From CBDDEC01 sp965198045 (GTDB lineage: Bacteria > Chloroflexota > Dehalococcoidia > UBA2979), in assembly GCA_965198045.1 (NCBI GenBank), contig CBDAOL010000012.1:731119-795118 (forward strand): a DNA stretch of 64,000 nucleotides, read 5' to 3'. The stretch's first letter is position 1. Every line of letters begins with the position of its first letter. The position numbers were made by a program, and so were the translations under genes. Shown piece by piece: positions 53,970-63,103 of the stretch. The notes beneath the pieces are model-generated. The model worked only from the letters and a program-made list of their open reading frames with translations. It was not told the DNA's origin and did not search any database.

Positions 53970-54664
53970 TCCTCAGTCGCCACGAATGATGCTGCCAGCG
54001 CCGTCAGTCGTGCTCGGGCTTCGTCTCGCATCGGCGCGAAGTGGCTCGGCGCCAGAATCTTGAAGTCGAGGCCGGCGAGGCGCTGCAGCGAGGCTGCAGC
54101 CTCGCCCCTGTCGCCGAAGATCAACGGGGGCGTCAGCTCGCCGCGGCGCACCTGTAGGGCATCGGCGCTGAGCAAGACGCCCAACTCCTCGATCAGCAGC
54201 GCGACGTGCCCATCGGTGTGCCCCGGTGCGCTCACGACTCGCATCCCACCGAGCACCGGTAGCACCTCACCATCTTCGAGGTAGGCATCGATCTCGCTTG
54301 GAGGTTGCACGAAGCGAGAGAACAGCCGGTGATAGAGCGTCGTGACGATGGCCGGGCCCATCATCGTGACCGGCCGCTCGCCGCGGATCACCTCCGCCTC
54401 GGCGGGATGCGCGTGCCGTTTGAGGTGGCGGTGACCGTCGAACGAGGCGAGCGAGCCAACGTGGTCGAAATGGGCGTGGGTGAGCACGATGCGATCGACC
54501 TCGGAAGGATCGCGACCGAGTTCCTGGATCGCCCGCAGGATGCGCCCGCGGCTCGAGCGCGGACCCGTATCGACGATGGTGATGCCCTCGTCGAGGAGCA
54601 GGAACACGCCCGACGTGGGAACGCCGAGCCGGTGAACGCGCGGTGCAATCTCGGTGAGGTCCAA
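53966..54664 (-). CDS. Metallo-beta-lactamase-fold hydrolase
   Basis: 232 residues with the zinc motif LTHAHFDHVGSLASF (HxHxDH), a later His in SAPGHTDGHVALLIEE, Asp in LLSADALQVRRGE and His in LAPSHFAPMRD. It is a compact glyoxalase II-like or quorum-lactonase-like protein. TTG 54664 is the only start near the family N-terminus (LTEIAPRVHRLGVPT); no strong Shine-Dalgarno is present. It follows fhs by 15 bases and is probably co-transcribed. The substrate is unknown. Confidence 0.82.
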   Translation of the reverse strand: MDLTEIAPRVHRLGVPTSGVFLLLDEGITIVDTGPRSSRGRILRAIQELGRDPSEVDRIVLTHAHFDHVGSLASFDGHRHLKRHAHPAEAEVIRGERPVTMMGPAIVTTLYHRLFSRFVQPPSEIDAYLEDGEVLPVLGGMRVVSAPGHTDGHVALLIEELGVLLSADALQVRRGELTPPLIFGDRGEAAASLQRLAGLDFKILAPSHFAPMRDEARARLTALAASFVATED

Positions 54665-54679
54665 TGCGACGCCCCGGGG

Positions 54680-56314
54680 CTACGTCCCGAGGAGCCCCAC
54701 GACCTCGCCTGCGGCGTTGAGATCGATGTCGTAGGCATTGGGATTGGCCGGCAGCCCGGGCAGCGTCATGATGTCGCCGGCGAGGCAGATGATCTGCCGG
54801 GCGCCGGCTGCGATACGGAACTCGGTGACCGGGAACGTGTGACCCTCGGGCGCGCCGCGCAGCCGTGGGTTGGCCGAGATCGACAGATGCGTCTTCGCGA
54901 CGCAGATCGGGAACTCCCAACCGTTGTCCTCGAACCGCCGCGCCGTCGTGCGCGTGCGAGGTCCCCACGAGACGTTGGCGGCCATGAACAGCTTCGTCGC
55001 CAGCGCCTCGACCTTCTTCAGGATCGGCTCCTCGTCTCGGTACAGCAGCGCGACCTCCGCGTCGCCGCTGTCGGCCGCGGCCGCGACCACCTCGGCGAGC
55101 TCGATCATGCCAGCGCCGCCCTCGGTGTAGCCCTTCGCCTCGATGGCGGCGAGTGCGCCCGCCTCGAGGGCTGCGCGTTGCACCTCGGCGATCTCGTCGG
55201 GCGAGTCGTCGGGGAAGCGATTGATGGCGACCACGGCGGGTAGCCCGTAGCGGTTCACGATCTGGATCGCGTGTCGCAGGTTGGCGCTGCCGTTCTGCAC
55301 GGCTTCGACGTTGGGCGTGGCCATGTCGTCCGTGGCGATGCCGCCGTGCCACTTCAGCCCGCGCACGGTCGCGACGATCACTGCCGCGGAGGGCTCGACG
55401 CCGCCCTGCCGGACCTTGATGTCCATGAACTTCTCGAACCCGAGATCAGCGCCAAATCCGGCCTCGGTGACCACGTAATCGCCGGTGGCGACGGCGAGGC
55501 GGTCGGCGATGATCGAGGAGCAGCCGTGCGCGATGTTGCCGAACGGACCGGTGTGTACCAGGACCGGCGTGCCCTCGTTGGTCTGCACCAGGTTCGGCTC
55601 GATGGCGTCCTTGAGCAGGACCATCATCGAACCAACAGCGTTGAGCTCGCGCGCCGTCACCGGAACGTTGTCGCCGGTCCAGCCGACGACGATGTCGCCG
55701 AGCCGCTGTCGCAAGTCGGTGAGGTCGGTCGCGAGGGCCAGGATCGCCATGATCTCGGACGCTGCGGAGATGTCGAAGCCGGTTTCGCGCAGCGGTCCGT
55801 CGATGCGTCCGCCGATGCCCGTGACCACCTGGCGCAGCGCGCGGTCCTCGGCATCGGTCACGCGCCGCCACGTGATCTGCTCGCCGTTGAACCCGGCGAT
55901 ATCGCCCGCACGGGCGGCGTTGTCCGCCATCGCAGCGAGGAAGTTGTGCGCAGACTCGATGGCGTGGAAGTCACCGGTGAAGTGCAGGTTGATGTCGGTC
56001 GCGGGCTGCGCCGTAGCCAACCCACCGCCAGTACCCCCGCCCTTGCGTCCAAACAGCGGGCCCAGCGAGGGCTGGCGGATGGTGAGGACCGGCTTCTTAC
56101 CCAGACGCCGCAATCCGTCGACGAGCCCGATCGAGGTCGTGGTCTTACCCTCGCCGGCGGGCGTTGGGGTGATCGCCGTGACGACAATCAGCTTGGCCGG
56201 GTCGTCAGTCGATGGGAACTGCGCGAGGGGCACCTTCGCCTTGTCGCGGCCGTAGGGGTGTAACTCGTCCCATGACAGCCCCAGATCCGAGGCTATCTCC
56301 GCGATTGCACGCAC
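54680..56314 (-). CDS. fhs: Formate-tetrahydrofolate ligase
   Basis: 544 residues. ATP-dependent formylation of tetrahydrofolate to 10-formyl-THF. The P-loop is TPTPAGEGKTTTSIGLVDGL, followed by LGPLFGRKGGGTGGGLAT and DINLHFTGDFHAI, both strongly conserved, and VRGLKWHGGIATDDM. The start is GTG 56314 with GGAGGGAG upstream. It feeds one-carbon units to purine and Met synthesis, or runs in the reductive acetyl-CoA direction. No partner folate gene (folD, metF) is in the window. Confidence 0.96.
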   Translation of the reverse strand: MRAIAEIASDLGLSWDELHPYGRDKAKVPLAQFPSTDDPAKLIVVTAITPTPAGEGKTTTSIGLVDGLRRLGKKPVLTIRQPSLGPLFGRKGGGTGGGLATAQPATDINLHFTGDFHAIESAHNFLAAMADNAARAGDIAGFNGEQITWRRVTDAEDRALRQVVTGIGGRIDGPLRETGFDISAASEIMAILALATDLTDLRQRLGDIVVGWTGDNVPVTARELNAVGSMMVLLKDAIEPNLVQTNEGTPVLVHTGPFGNIAHGCSSIIADRLAVATGDYVVTEAGFGADLGFEKFMDIKVRQGGVEPSAAVIVATVRGLKWHGGIATDDMATPNVEAVQNGSANLRHAIQIVNRYGLPAVVAINRFPDDSPDEIAEVQRAALEAGALAAIEAKGYTEGGAGMIELAEVVAAAADSGDAEVALLYRDEEPILKKVEALATKLFMAANVSWGPRTRTTARRFEDNGWEFPICVAKTHLSISANPRLRGAPEGHTFPVTEFRIAAGARQIICLAGDIMTLPGLPANPNAYDIDLNAAGEVVGLLGT

Positions 56315-56426
56315 GTGCTGCTCCCTCCGCGGGGTCGGACCGATAGCGCGCGACCCCTCGGGCGTTGCGCGCGAGTATAGGCGCGGCGCACTCTAGGATC
56401 GCGCGCCCGCGCGGCTACCGGCGCGA

Positions 56427-56432
56427 TATCCT
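56427..56432 (+). promoter_or_regulatory. -10-like box (TATCCT) upstream of the NfeD gene
   Basis: TATCCT lies 42 bases before ATG 56475, which has its own AGAAGGG Shine-Dalgarno. This is therefore a normal leadered promoter in contrast to the leaderless set. No clear -35. Confidence 0.3.
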
Positions 56433-56474
56433 GAGGTCGGTTCGACCCCTGTTCGCTCGGTAGAAGGGCCGCCG

Positions 56475-57632
56475 ATGCGCCTCCCTCGTCCCACGCCTCG
56501 TCCTCGCGCGCTGCTGGCCGCCATCGGCGCTGTCGCGTTGGTGCTCGTGGCCTGCGCGCCCGACGACACCCCGGGCGCAGTGCACATCCTGACAGCGGAC
56601 ATCGACGTCAACGGCGTGATGGAGCGCTACATCGACCGCGCGCTCGACCACGCTGAGGACAGCGAGGCGGAGGCGGTGATTCTCCAGATCGACACGCCCG
56701 GCGGGCGCATCGATCTGATGAAGGAGATCGTCGGGCGCATCAACCAGTCGACTGTCCCGGTGGTCACATACGTCTCGCCGAGCGGCGCCGCGGCGGCCTC
56801 GGCCGGGACGTTCATCACGATGGCGGGGCACGTAGCCGCTATGGCGCCGGCAACGACCATCGGTGCGGCAACGCCGATCAGCGCAACGGGCGGCGACCTC
56901 GAGGGTGCGCTCGGTCGCAAGGTTACGAACGACACCGTCGCCTTTGCGCGCGGCGTCGCCGACCTCCACGGCCGCAACGCCGACTGGGCGGAGTCGGCCG
57001 TCCGCGATGCCACCTCGGCCTCCGCCAATGACGCACTTGAGCTGGGCGTAGTCGACCTCGTCGTCGCGGATCTCGAGTCGCTCCTGATCGCGATCGAAGG
57101 CCGCGAGGTGATGCTCGACGGCGAGGTCGTGACGCTCGCAGTCGTCGGCGCGCCGCGCGTGAGCAACGGGCTCAATATCTACGAGCGTGTGCTCAACCTG
57201 CTGAGCGACCCCGTCATCATCTCGCTGCTGCTCCTCGCAGGGATCGTGGGGATCGCCATCGAGTTCTTCGCGCCCGGCACGTTCCTGCCCGGGACGGCTG
57301 GAGTGATCGCGCTGCTCGTCTCGTTCCTCGGTGTGGGCACGCTGCTACCGGGTGAGGCGGCCGTTGCCTTCCTGCTCGTCGGCGGCGTGTTGATCGTCCT
57401 CGAGTTCTTCGTGCCGAGCGGCGGCATCCTCGGCACGGGCGGCGCGGTCGCGGTTGCGCTGGGGCTCAGCATCGTGGTCGGTCAGACCTCGACGGAGCTG
57501 TCGTTCGTACGCCTGCTCCAACTGACCGCGCTCGTACTCGGCAGCCTGATCGTCCTCGTCGGTGGCGGGATGCTCTTCCTCGCCAGCCGTTACATGGCGC
57601 CGACGAGCGAGTCGGGCACGCGCGAGTACTGA
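56475..57632 (+). CDS. NfeD-like membrane serine protease (long form)
   Basis: 385 residues. A signal region ending LVLVACAPDD has a lipobox-like Cys. A ClpP-class protease domain follows (AEAVILQIDTPGGRIDLMKE, VSPSGAAAASAGTFITMAGH with the catalytic Ser region). After it come four to five transmembrane helices (NLLSDPVIISLLLLAGIVGI onward); the last soluble OB domain of full NfeD is missing, the protein ending shortly after the membrane part. It is convergent with a slipin gene, the classic NfeD-stomatin partnership, though here they face each other rather than forming one operon. Confidence 0.9.
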   Translation: MRLPRPTPRPRALLAAIGAVALVLVACAPDDTPGAVHILTADIDVNGVMERYIDRALDHAEDSEAEAVILQIDTPGGRIDLMKEIVGRINQSTVPVVTYVSPSGAAAASAGTFITMAGHVAAMAPATTIGAATPISATGGDLEGALGRKVTNDTVAFARGVADLHGRNADWAESAVRDATSASANDALELGVVDLVVADLESLLIAIEGREVMLDGEVVTLAVVGAPRVSNGLNIYERVLNLLSDPVIISLLLLAGIVGIAIEFFAPGTFLPGTAGVIALLVSFLGVGTLLPGEAAVAFLLVGGVLIVLEFFVPSGGILGTGGAVAVALGLSIVVGQTSTELSFVRLLQLTALVLGSLIVLVGGGMLFLASRYMAPTSESGTREY

Positions 57633-57664
57633 CGCCGAGCGGCATCAGTACTCGCGCCAGTGCC
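57615..57664. terminator. Long palindrome between convergent NfeD and slipin genes
   Basis: GCGCGAGTACTGA (57620-57632) pairs perfectly with TCAGTACTCGCGC (57645-57657) over 13 bp with a 12-base loop. After a two-base bulge, GGCAC/GTGCC adds five more pairs. There is no T tract. It contains the NfeD stop codon and probably ends transcripts from both sides. Confidence 0.6.
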
Positions 57665-57669
57665 GCGCG

Positions 57670-58596
57670 TTACGTCGAGGTCTGCTCCGTGGGCGCTGAG
57701 GCCGCGCCACCACTGGCCGCACTCCCGCTGGCCGCGCTACCGCCGCCAGCGCCGTTGCCGCTGCCCAGGCTCTCGATCGCGGCTCCCATCGGACCAGCGA
57801 CCTGCGCCAGGTCCATGGGGATGATCCACTTGGTCGAGTCGCCCGCCCCGAGCTGCTTCATCATCTCGAGGTATTGCAGAGCCATCGTGTTGCCATCGAC
57901 GCCCGAGGCCGTCTCGTAGATCCGCTGCAGGCCGATCGAGAACCCCTCGGCGTTCAGAATCGCTGCCTCACGGGCGCCTTGTGCGCGCAGTACTTGCGAC
58001 TCCTTCGAGCCTTCCGCCTCGAGGATCGCGCTCCGCTTGTTGCCCTCGGCGACGTTGATCGCGGACTGTCGCTGGCCCTCTGACTCGGTGATCTCGGAGC
58101 GCTTTGTGCGGTCCGCTGTGAGCAGGCGCGTCATCGCGTCCTGGATGTCGTGTTGCGGAGTGATCTCGCGGATCTCGATCGCCTTGACCTCGACACCCCA
58201 GCGAGTGACCTCCTCCGCCATCTTCACCTGCAGGCGCCGGTTGATCGTCTCGCGCTGCGACAGCACCTCCTCGACGGTGATGTCGCCGATCACCGCGCGT
58301 AGGGTGGTCGTGGCGAGGTTGCGCACGGCGCGCAGATAGCTCTGGATATTGATCACCGCGGCCTCGGCGTCGACCACGCGCATGTAGACGACGAAGTCGA
58401 TGTCGACGAGGGCGTTGTCCTTCGTGATCGAGGACTGCGCCGGCTCGTCGAGCACCAGCTCACGCATGTCAACTCTGACGCCTCGGTCGACAAATGGAAT
58501 CAGGATCACGAGCCCCGGACCGCGGGTGCCGGTGTAGCGCCCGAGGCGGAAGATCACCGCCCGCTCGTACTGCTTGATGACGCTGATGAAGAACAT
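57670..58596 (-). CDS. Slipin (stomatin/SPFH-family) protein
   Basis: 308 residues. SPFH core: VIKQYERAVIFRLGRYTGTR, ALVDIDFVVYMRVVDAEAAV, LRAVIGDITVEEVLSQRETI and VEVKAIEIREITP. A long charged coiled coil with repeated AEG motifs follows, then a Gly/Ser/Ala tail. The usual N-terminal membrane helix is nearly absent (MFFISVI only), so the anchor is unusually short. ATG 58596 has GGGTGGG upstream and TATACT (58624-58629) as -10. Slipins scaffold membrane microdomains and are cleaved by NfeD-type proteases. Confidence 0.92.
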   Translation of the reverse strand: MFFISVIKQYERAVIFRLGRYTGTRGPGLVILIPFVDRGVRVDMRELVLDEPAQSSITKDNALVDIDFVVYMRVVDAEAAVINIQSYLRAVRNLATTTLRAVIGDITVEEVLSQRETINRRLQVKMAEEVTRWGVEVKAIEIREITPQHDIQDAMTRLLTADRTKRSEITESEGQRQSAINVAEGNKRSAILEAEGSKESQVLRAQGAREAAILNAEGFSIGLQRIYETASGVDGNTMALQYLEMMKQLGAGDSTKWIIPMDLAQVAGPMGAAIESLGSGNGAGGGSAASGSAASGGAASAPTEQTST

Positions 58597-58674
58597 GAGG
58601 TCCCACCCGTTCTATGCGCGCTCAGTATACGGGTAGCGCCGAGCGCTATTTGCGACGCCAACGCCCCCGCCTCG

Positions 58675-58680
58675 TATGAT
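58675..58680 (+). promoter_or_regulatory. -10-like box (TATGAT) upstream of the thiolase operon
   Basis: TATGAT lies about 66 bases before ATG 58746. It shares the 150-base divergent region with the slipin TATACT (58624-58629, minus strand). No convincing -35 hexamers. Confidence 0.3.
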
Positions 58681-58745
58681 GCGCGCGGCCGTCGAGGGCT
58701 GCCCGAGCGCCGCTGCCCCGTTGACGCTGCACCGAGGAGATGTGG

Positions 58746-59951
58746 ATGACGTTCGGCGCCAGCTTCAACCCCAGCGGCGGAGCCGCGATCGTCGGGCTCG
58801 GGATGACCGAGATGACGCGCGAGTATACCTACAACGCCTCTGGGCTCGCGGCCATCGCGATCCGAAACGCCCTCGACGATGCGGGCCTCGGCAAGGACGA
58901 CATCGACGGGCTGCTGGTCAACGCGGGCAGGACGAACAGCGTCTCGACCGGTCTGCAGTCGTTCCTCGGCTTCCGCAACCTCAAGCTGGTCAACCACATG
59001 AACGGCCAGGGTTCGACCGGCGGCCAGATGGTGCAGTTCGCCTCCTTGGCGATCCAGGCCGGCCTCGCGAGCCACGTCGTCTGCGTCTTCGCCGACGATC
59101 CGCTGAAGACCGGCATGACCGCGGGCGCCGCATACGGCAGTGGAACGCCGAGGAGTGGCATGGGGAGCCTCCCGCTGGCGCATGGCCTCTTCGGCGGCGC
59201 CAACGCGCAGTACGCGCTCGCCGCGAGGCGTCACATGGCGCTCTACGGGACGACGCAGGAACAGCTCGGCGCGGTCGCCATCAGCACCCGTGCCTGGGCG
59301 GGGATGAACCCGGCGGCGATGCAGCGTGAGCCGATGAACCTCGAGGACTACCTCAACTCACGCTGGATCATCGAGCCGTTCCACCTCTTCGACTGCACGC
59401 TCGTCACCAACGGCGCGGTCGCGGTCGTCGTGACGGCGGCCGACCGCGCGAAGGACCTCGCCCAGCCGCCCGCGTACGTCACAGGTATGGGCCAGGGGCA
59501 CCCCGGCAACCCGCGCAAGGCGGGCTACGAGAACGAGGTGCACACGGGCGCGGTGCAGGCGAAAGAGACCGCGTTCGCGATGGCCGGCATCACCGTTGAC
59601 GACATCGACGTGCGCGAGCTGTACGACTGCTACACCTACACCACGATGGTGACGCTCGAAGACTACGGGTTCTGCGAGAAGGGCGAGGGCGGCGCCTTCG
59701 TCGAGGACGGCAAGCTCGGCCCCGGCGGCTCGCATCCGACGAACACCGGCGGCGGCCAGCTCTCGGGCTACTACCTGTGGGGCATGACGCCCGTCTCCGA
59801 GGCCGTGATCCAGGCCCGCGGCCAGGGCGGGGAACGCCAGGTCGAGCAGCACGACACGATCCTCGTCTCGACGCAAGGCGGCGTCCTCGACCACCATGCC
59901 ACCCTGATCCTCAGTCCCGACGAGACGGCCGGCACGGGAGGACGACGATGA
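58746..59951 (+). CDS. SCP-x-type thiolase-like enzyme (module 2)
   Basis: 401 residues from ATG 58746, six bases after GAGGAG (an ATG two codons earlier is worse spaced). Family segments are GGAAIVGLGMTEMTREYTYN, DGLLVNAGRTNSVSTGLQSF, SRWIIEPFHLFDCTLVTNGA, VRELYDCYTYTTMVTLEDYG and HPTNTGGGQLSGYYLWGMT. It is a distant paralogue of the protein at 38815. The C-terminal GGQLSGYY lacks the usual thiolase Cys-His, suggesting aldolase or other acyl-CoA chemistry. Its TGA overlaps the DUF35 start. Confidence 0.83.
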   Translation: MTFGASFNPSGGAAIVGLGMTEMTREYTYNASGLAAIAIRNALDDAGLGKDDIDGLLVNAGRTNSVSTGLQSFLGFRNLKLVNHMNGQGSTGGQMVQFASLAIQAGLASHVVCVFADDPLKTGMTAGAAYGSGTPRSGMGSLPLAHGLFGGANAQYALAARRHMALYGTTQEQLGAVAISTRAWAGMNPAAMQREPMNLEDYLNSRWIIEPFHLFDCTLVTNGAVAVVVTAADRAKDLAQPPAYVTGMGQGHPGNPRKAGYENEVHTGAVQAKETAFAMAGITVDDIDVRELYDCYTYTTMVTLEDYGFCEKGEGGAFVEDGKLGPGGSHPTNTGGGQLSGYYLWGMTPVSEAVIQARGQGGERQVEQHDTILVSTQGGVLDHHATLILSPDETAGTGGRR

Positions 59952-60364
59952 CATCCGAGGCGCCACGCAAGCCCCTCCCGCTGCCCGATGACAACTCCGC
60001 ACCCTTCTTCGAGGGCGCGCGAGAGAACCGGCTGATGATCCAGCGCTGCCACGATTGCGGCACCTACAACTGGCCGCATCGCGACATCTGCCAGGAGTGC
60101 CTCGCCGACGACCTCGAGTGGACCGAGGCCTCGGGCAAGGGCACCGTGCACTCGTTCGGTGTGATGCACCGCGTGTACCACCCCGCGTTCGCCCGCGACG
60201 TGCCGTACAACCTGACGGTCGTGGAGCTGGAGGAGGGCCCACGCGTCAACACGAACCTCGTCGGCATCGACAACGAGGCGATCGAGGTGGGGCTGAGCGT
60301 AGAGATCGCGTTCACCGAGGTGGACGACGGCGCCTACCTGCCGCTGTTCAAGCCGGTGTCCTGA
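59948..60364 (+). CDS. DUF35 zinc-ribbon/OB-fold protein, thiolase partner (module 2)
   Basis: 138 residues starting in the ATGA overlap. The zinc ribbon is IQRCHDCGTYNWPHRDICQEC, followed by OB-fold GKGTVHSFGVMHRVYHPAFA and VPYNLTVVELEEGPRVNTNL. Same architecture and gene order as the pair near 38.8 kb, and again translationally coupled. It probably forms the stable subunit of the thiolase-like enzyme. Confidence 0.87.
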   Translation: MTSEAPRKPLPLPDDNSAPFFEGARENRLMIQRCHDCGTYNWPHRDICQECLADDLEWTEASGKGTVHSFGVMHRVYHPAFARDVPYNLTVVELEEGPRVNTNLVGIDNEAIEVGLSVEIAFTEVDDGAYLPLFKPVS

Positions 60365-60366
60365 CG

Positions 60367-61589
60367 ATGCGCGAGATCCGGCCAGCCACCGAAGACGAAC
60401 TACCGGAGTTCTATCGCCACGCAGCGCGCCAGCTCGGTCTGCCGATGAGCATGTTCGGCGGCATGAGCTCTGAGTGGACGCTCGCCGCGTTCGAGCACGG
60501 CCAGATCGCGACCACCTACGCGTTCTGGCCGCTCCAGATTCGGTTCAATGGTCCGCCGACCCCGATCGCCGGCGTGACCATGGTCTCGACCCACCCCTCG
60601 TACCGCCGCCGTGGCAACCTGCGCGCCATTACGAAGCAGCACTTCGAGGGCATGCACGAACGCGGCGAGGTGGCGTGGGCCGGGCTGCACCCGGCACTGA
60701 TGGCGATCGGGCGTTACGGCTACGGCACCGTCAACATCCGCCACGCGTACACCGTTCCCCCGCAGTACATCCGTTTCGCGAAGGAGGATTATATACGCTA
60801 GTGCCCAGCTACCACCAGCCCGCTCTCCGCGAGGTGAACGTCGAGGAGGAGTTCGGGCTGCTCGTCGACGTCTACCGGCGCTTCCGCGAGGAGCGCAACG
60901 GCCTCGTCCACCGTGGCCGAGCGATGTGGGACGCCGGACCGATCAGCGACCCGCCGGCGAATCACCAGCAGACCATCCTCGCCTACGAGGAGCACGGCGA
61001 ACCGCTCGGTTATGTCGTGTACCACAACGGCCCCGGCTCGGGCGTCCAGGGCCCCGGGCCGTCCCAGTACGTCAACGTGACCGACCTCTTCGGCCTGGTG
61101 CCGGCCGCTCACGCCGCGATCTGGGGCGCGCTCGCCGCCTACGACAACGCCGCCGAGGTGCGCTGGAACTACGCGCCCGTCGATGACCCGCTGCCGAACA
61201 TGCTGGTGGAGCCTCGGATGCTCGACATCCGCGCGAGCGATGGGATCATGGCACGCCCGGTCACCGTCGAGGAGGCGCTGGTGCAGCGCCCCTACCCCGA
61301 ACGGGGGCAACTCCGCTTTGAGCTCGTCGACGAGTTCTGCGAGTGGAACGCGGGCCGCTGGGAGCTGGAGACCGACCCCGAGGCGTCCTCGATGTCACGC
61401 ATCGACGGCGAGAGTGTCGATCTGACGCTGACGCCGGACACGCTGACCGGCATGGTCTGGGGTCGCATCACCGCCACCGACGCGGCACGCGCCGGGCTGA
61501 TCGAGGTCCACGACGAACGCGCCCTCGCGCGCTGGGATGCCGCCCTCAAGACGAAGCACGTCCCGTACGAGGCGGAGCACACCTGGTAG
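60367..61589 (+). CDS. Eis-like GNAT N-acetyltransferase with SCP2-like domain, split by a one-base shift
   Basis: The first frame (ATG 60367) encodes a GNAT domain: MREIRPATEDELPEFYRHAA, GVTMVSTHPSYRRRGNLRAI and LHPALMAIGRYGYGTVNIRH; it stops at TAG 60799. The second frame, readable from GTG 60801 (VPSYHQPALREVNVEEEFGL), supplies the second GNAT-like domain and an SCP2-like C-terminus (GESVDLTLTPDTLTGMVWG). Joined they make about 407 residues, normal for Eis-type acetyltransferases. Either one base is missing near 60797, or this is a natural split at the domain border: AAGGAGG lies 13 bases before the GTG. Confidence 0.78.
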
Positions 61590-61598
61590 CCGTCTGTT

Positions 61599-63089
61599 CT
61601 ACTCGCCTCGGCGCAGGACGCGCCCAACCCGGGCGTGTGTGTGCTCGCCGTCGCGCACCACAGCCTCGCCGTTGACGAAGACGAACGGCATCCCCTCGGG
61701 CGCGCGGCGCGGGTCCTCGTAGGTCGAGACCTCGGCGACCGTCTCAGGATCGAACAGCACTAGGTCGGCGTAGGCGCCTTCGCGAATGACGCCGCGATCG
61801 GTGAGCGCGAACTTCGCCGCGGGCATGCCCGTGGCCTTGTGCACCGCTTCCTCGAGCGTGAGCACACCCTCGTCACGGACGTAGTAGCCGAGGATCCTGG
61901 GGTAGCTGCCGAAGTGACGCGGGTGCGGGCGTGAGCCCCAGCCGATGCCATCGGTGCCGATCATCGTGCTCGGGTGGCGCATCACGGTGCGCACGTCCGC
62001 CTCGTCCATCATGAAAGCGATGGCGATGACGTTGCCGTCCTCCTCCTCGACCAGGCGCTTCGCGGCGTCTTCGGCCGGTAGGTCCCAGCGTTCCGACAGG
62101 TCGGCCACGCTCACCCCCTCAAGGTCGGGCTGCCCGGGGACCGCCGCGAGGAGGATGTCCGCGCCGGTCATGCCGCCGCTCGTGAAGAAGTCGTTCTGCA
62201 CCATCGCGCCCAGCCGCGTCGAGCCCGCTGTGTAGGGGTACTGGTCGGCGTGCACCTCGACGCCGCGCGCCTGTGCCGCCTCGATCTGCGCTAACGACTC
62301 GCCGACGCGCCCCCAGACGGACCGCCCCGAGGCCTTGTGGTGCGAGATCTCGACCGGTCGCCCGAGCGCCTCCCCGATCGCGATCGCCTCGGCGTGCGCC
62401 TGGAGCAGCGTTTCGCCCTCACCTCGGACGTGCGAGGCATAGAGACCGCCGAGGTCGCGGAGCGGCTCGGAGACCGCGATGATCTCCTCGGTCGAGACAT
62501 AGCGGCCGGGTTCGTAGATGAGCCCGGTCGACACGCCGACGGCCCCGACGTGGAGCCCCTCGCTCACCACGGCGCGCATCGCATCGATCTCCTCGTCTGT
62601 CGCTGGGCGCTGTTCGGTCGAGCTGCCGATCACCCCGCCGCGTAGCGTGCCGAGGCCAATCAACTGCGCCACGTTGATCGAGGCAGGCTGCGCCTCGATC
62701 GCTGCGAGGTATCCGCCATGGTCGTCCCAGCCCGGAACGACCGCAGGGTCGACGCCCGCCTGGCGGAGGTTCCCCGTCGGGAGGCGCTGTGGAACGACGC
62801 CTGAGCCGCAGTTGCCGTTAACCACCGTGGTCACGCCTTGCATCGACTTGCCGGTGAGGTCGGGCTCTGCCAGCACGAGGATGTCGTCGTGTGAGTGCAC
62901 GTCGATGAACCCCGGCGCGACGGCCAGCGAGGAAGCGTCGATCGTCTCGCCAGCGGTGGCCTCCGCTTCGATCGCCCCGACTGTTGCGATGCGGTCGCCG
63001 CGCACGCCGAGGTCTGCGCGCTCGCCCGGCGCGCCCGTCCCGTCGAGCACGAGGCCGCCGCGGATCACGATGTCGTGGTGCTCTGGCAT
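61599..63089 (-). CDS. N-acyl-D-amino-acid deacylase / amidohydrolase
   Basis: 496 residues from ATG 63089 with GAGGGGG upstream. The amidohydrolase barrel shows the metal motif APGFIDVHSHDDILVLAEPD, VVNGNCGSGVVPQRLP, EISHHKASGRSVWGRVG with the His ligand, DQYPYTAGSTRLGAMV and the catalytic Asp in IGTDGIGWGSRPHPRHFGSY. It is typical of D-aminoacylases that hydrolyse N-acyl-D-amino acids. It lies downstream of the threonine-synthase-like gene on the same strand. Confidence 0.92.
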   Translation of the reverse strand: MPEHHDIVIRGGLVLDGTGAPGERADLGVRGDRIATVGAIEAEATAGETIDASSLAVAPGFIDVHSHDDILVLAEPDLTGKSMQGVTTVVNGNCGSGVVPQRLPTGNLRQAGVDPAVVPGWDDHGGYLAAIEAQPASINVAQLIGLGTLRGGVIGSSTEQRPATDEEIDAMRAVVSEGLHVGAVGVSTGLIYEPGRYVSTEEIIAVSEPLRDLGGLYASHVRGEGETLLQAHAEAIAIGEALGRPVEISHHKASGRSVWGRVGESLAQIEAAQARGVEVHADQYPYTAGSTRLGAMVQNDFFTSGGMTGADILLAAVPGQPDLEGVSVADLSERWDLPAEDAAKRLVEEEDGNVIAIAFMMDEADVRTVMRHPSTMIGTDGIGWGSRPHPRHFGSYPRILGYYVRDEGVLTLEEAVHKATGMPAAKFALTDRGVIREGAYADLVLFDPETVAEVSTYEDPRRAPEGMPFVFVNGEAVVRDGEHTHARVGRVLRRGE

Positions 63090-63103
63090 GGTGTCCCCCT
63101 CGC

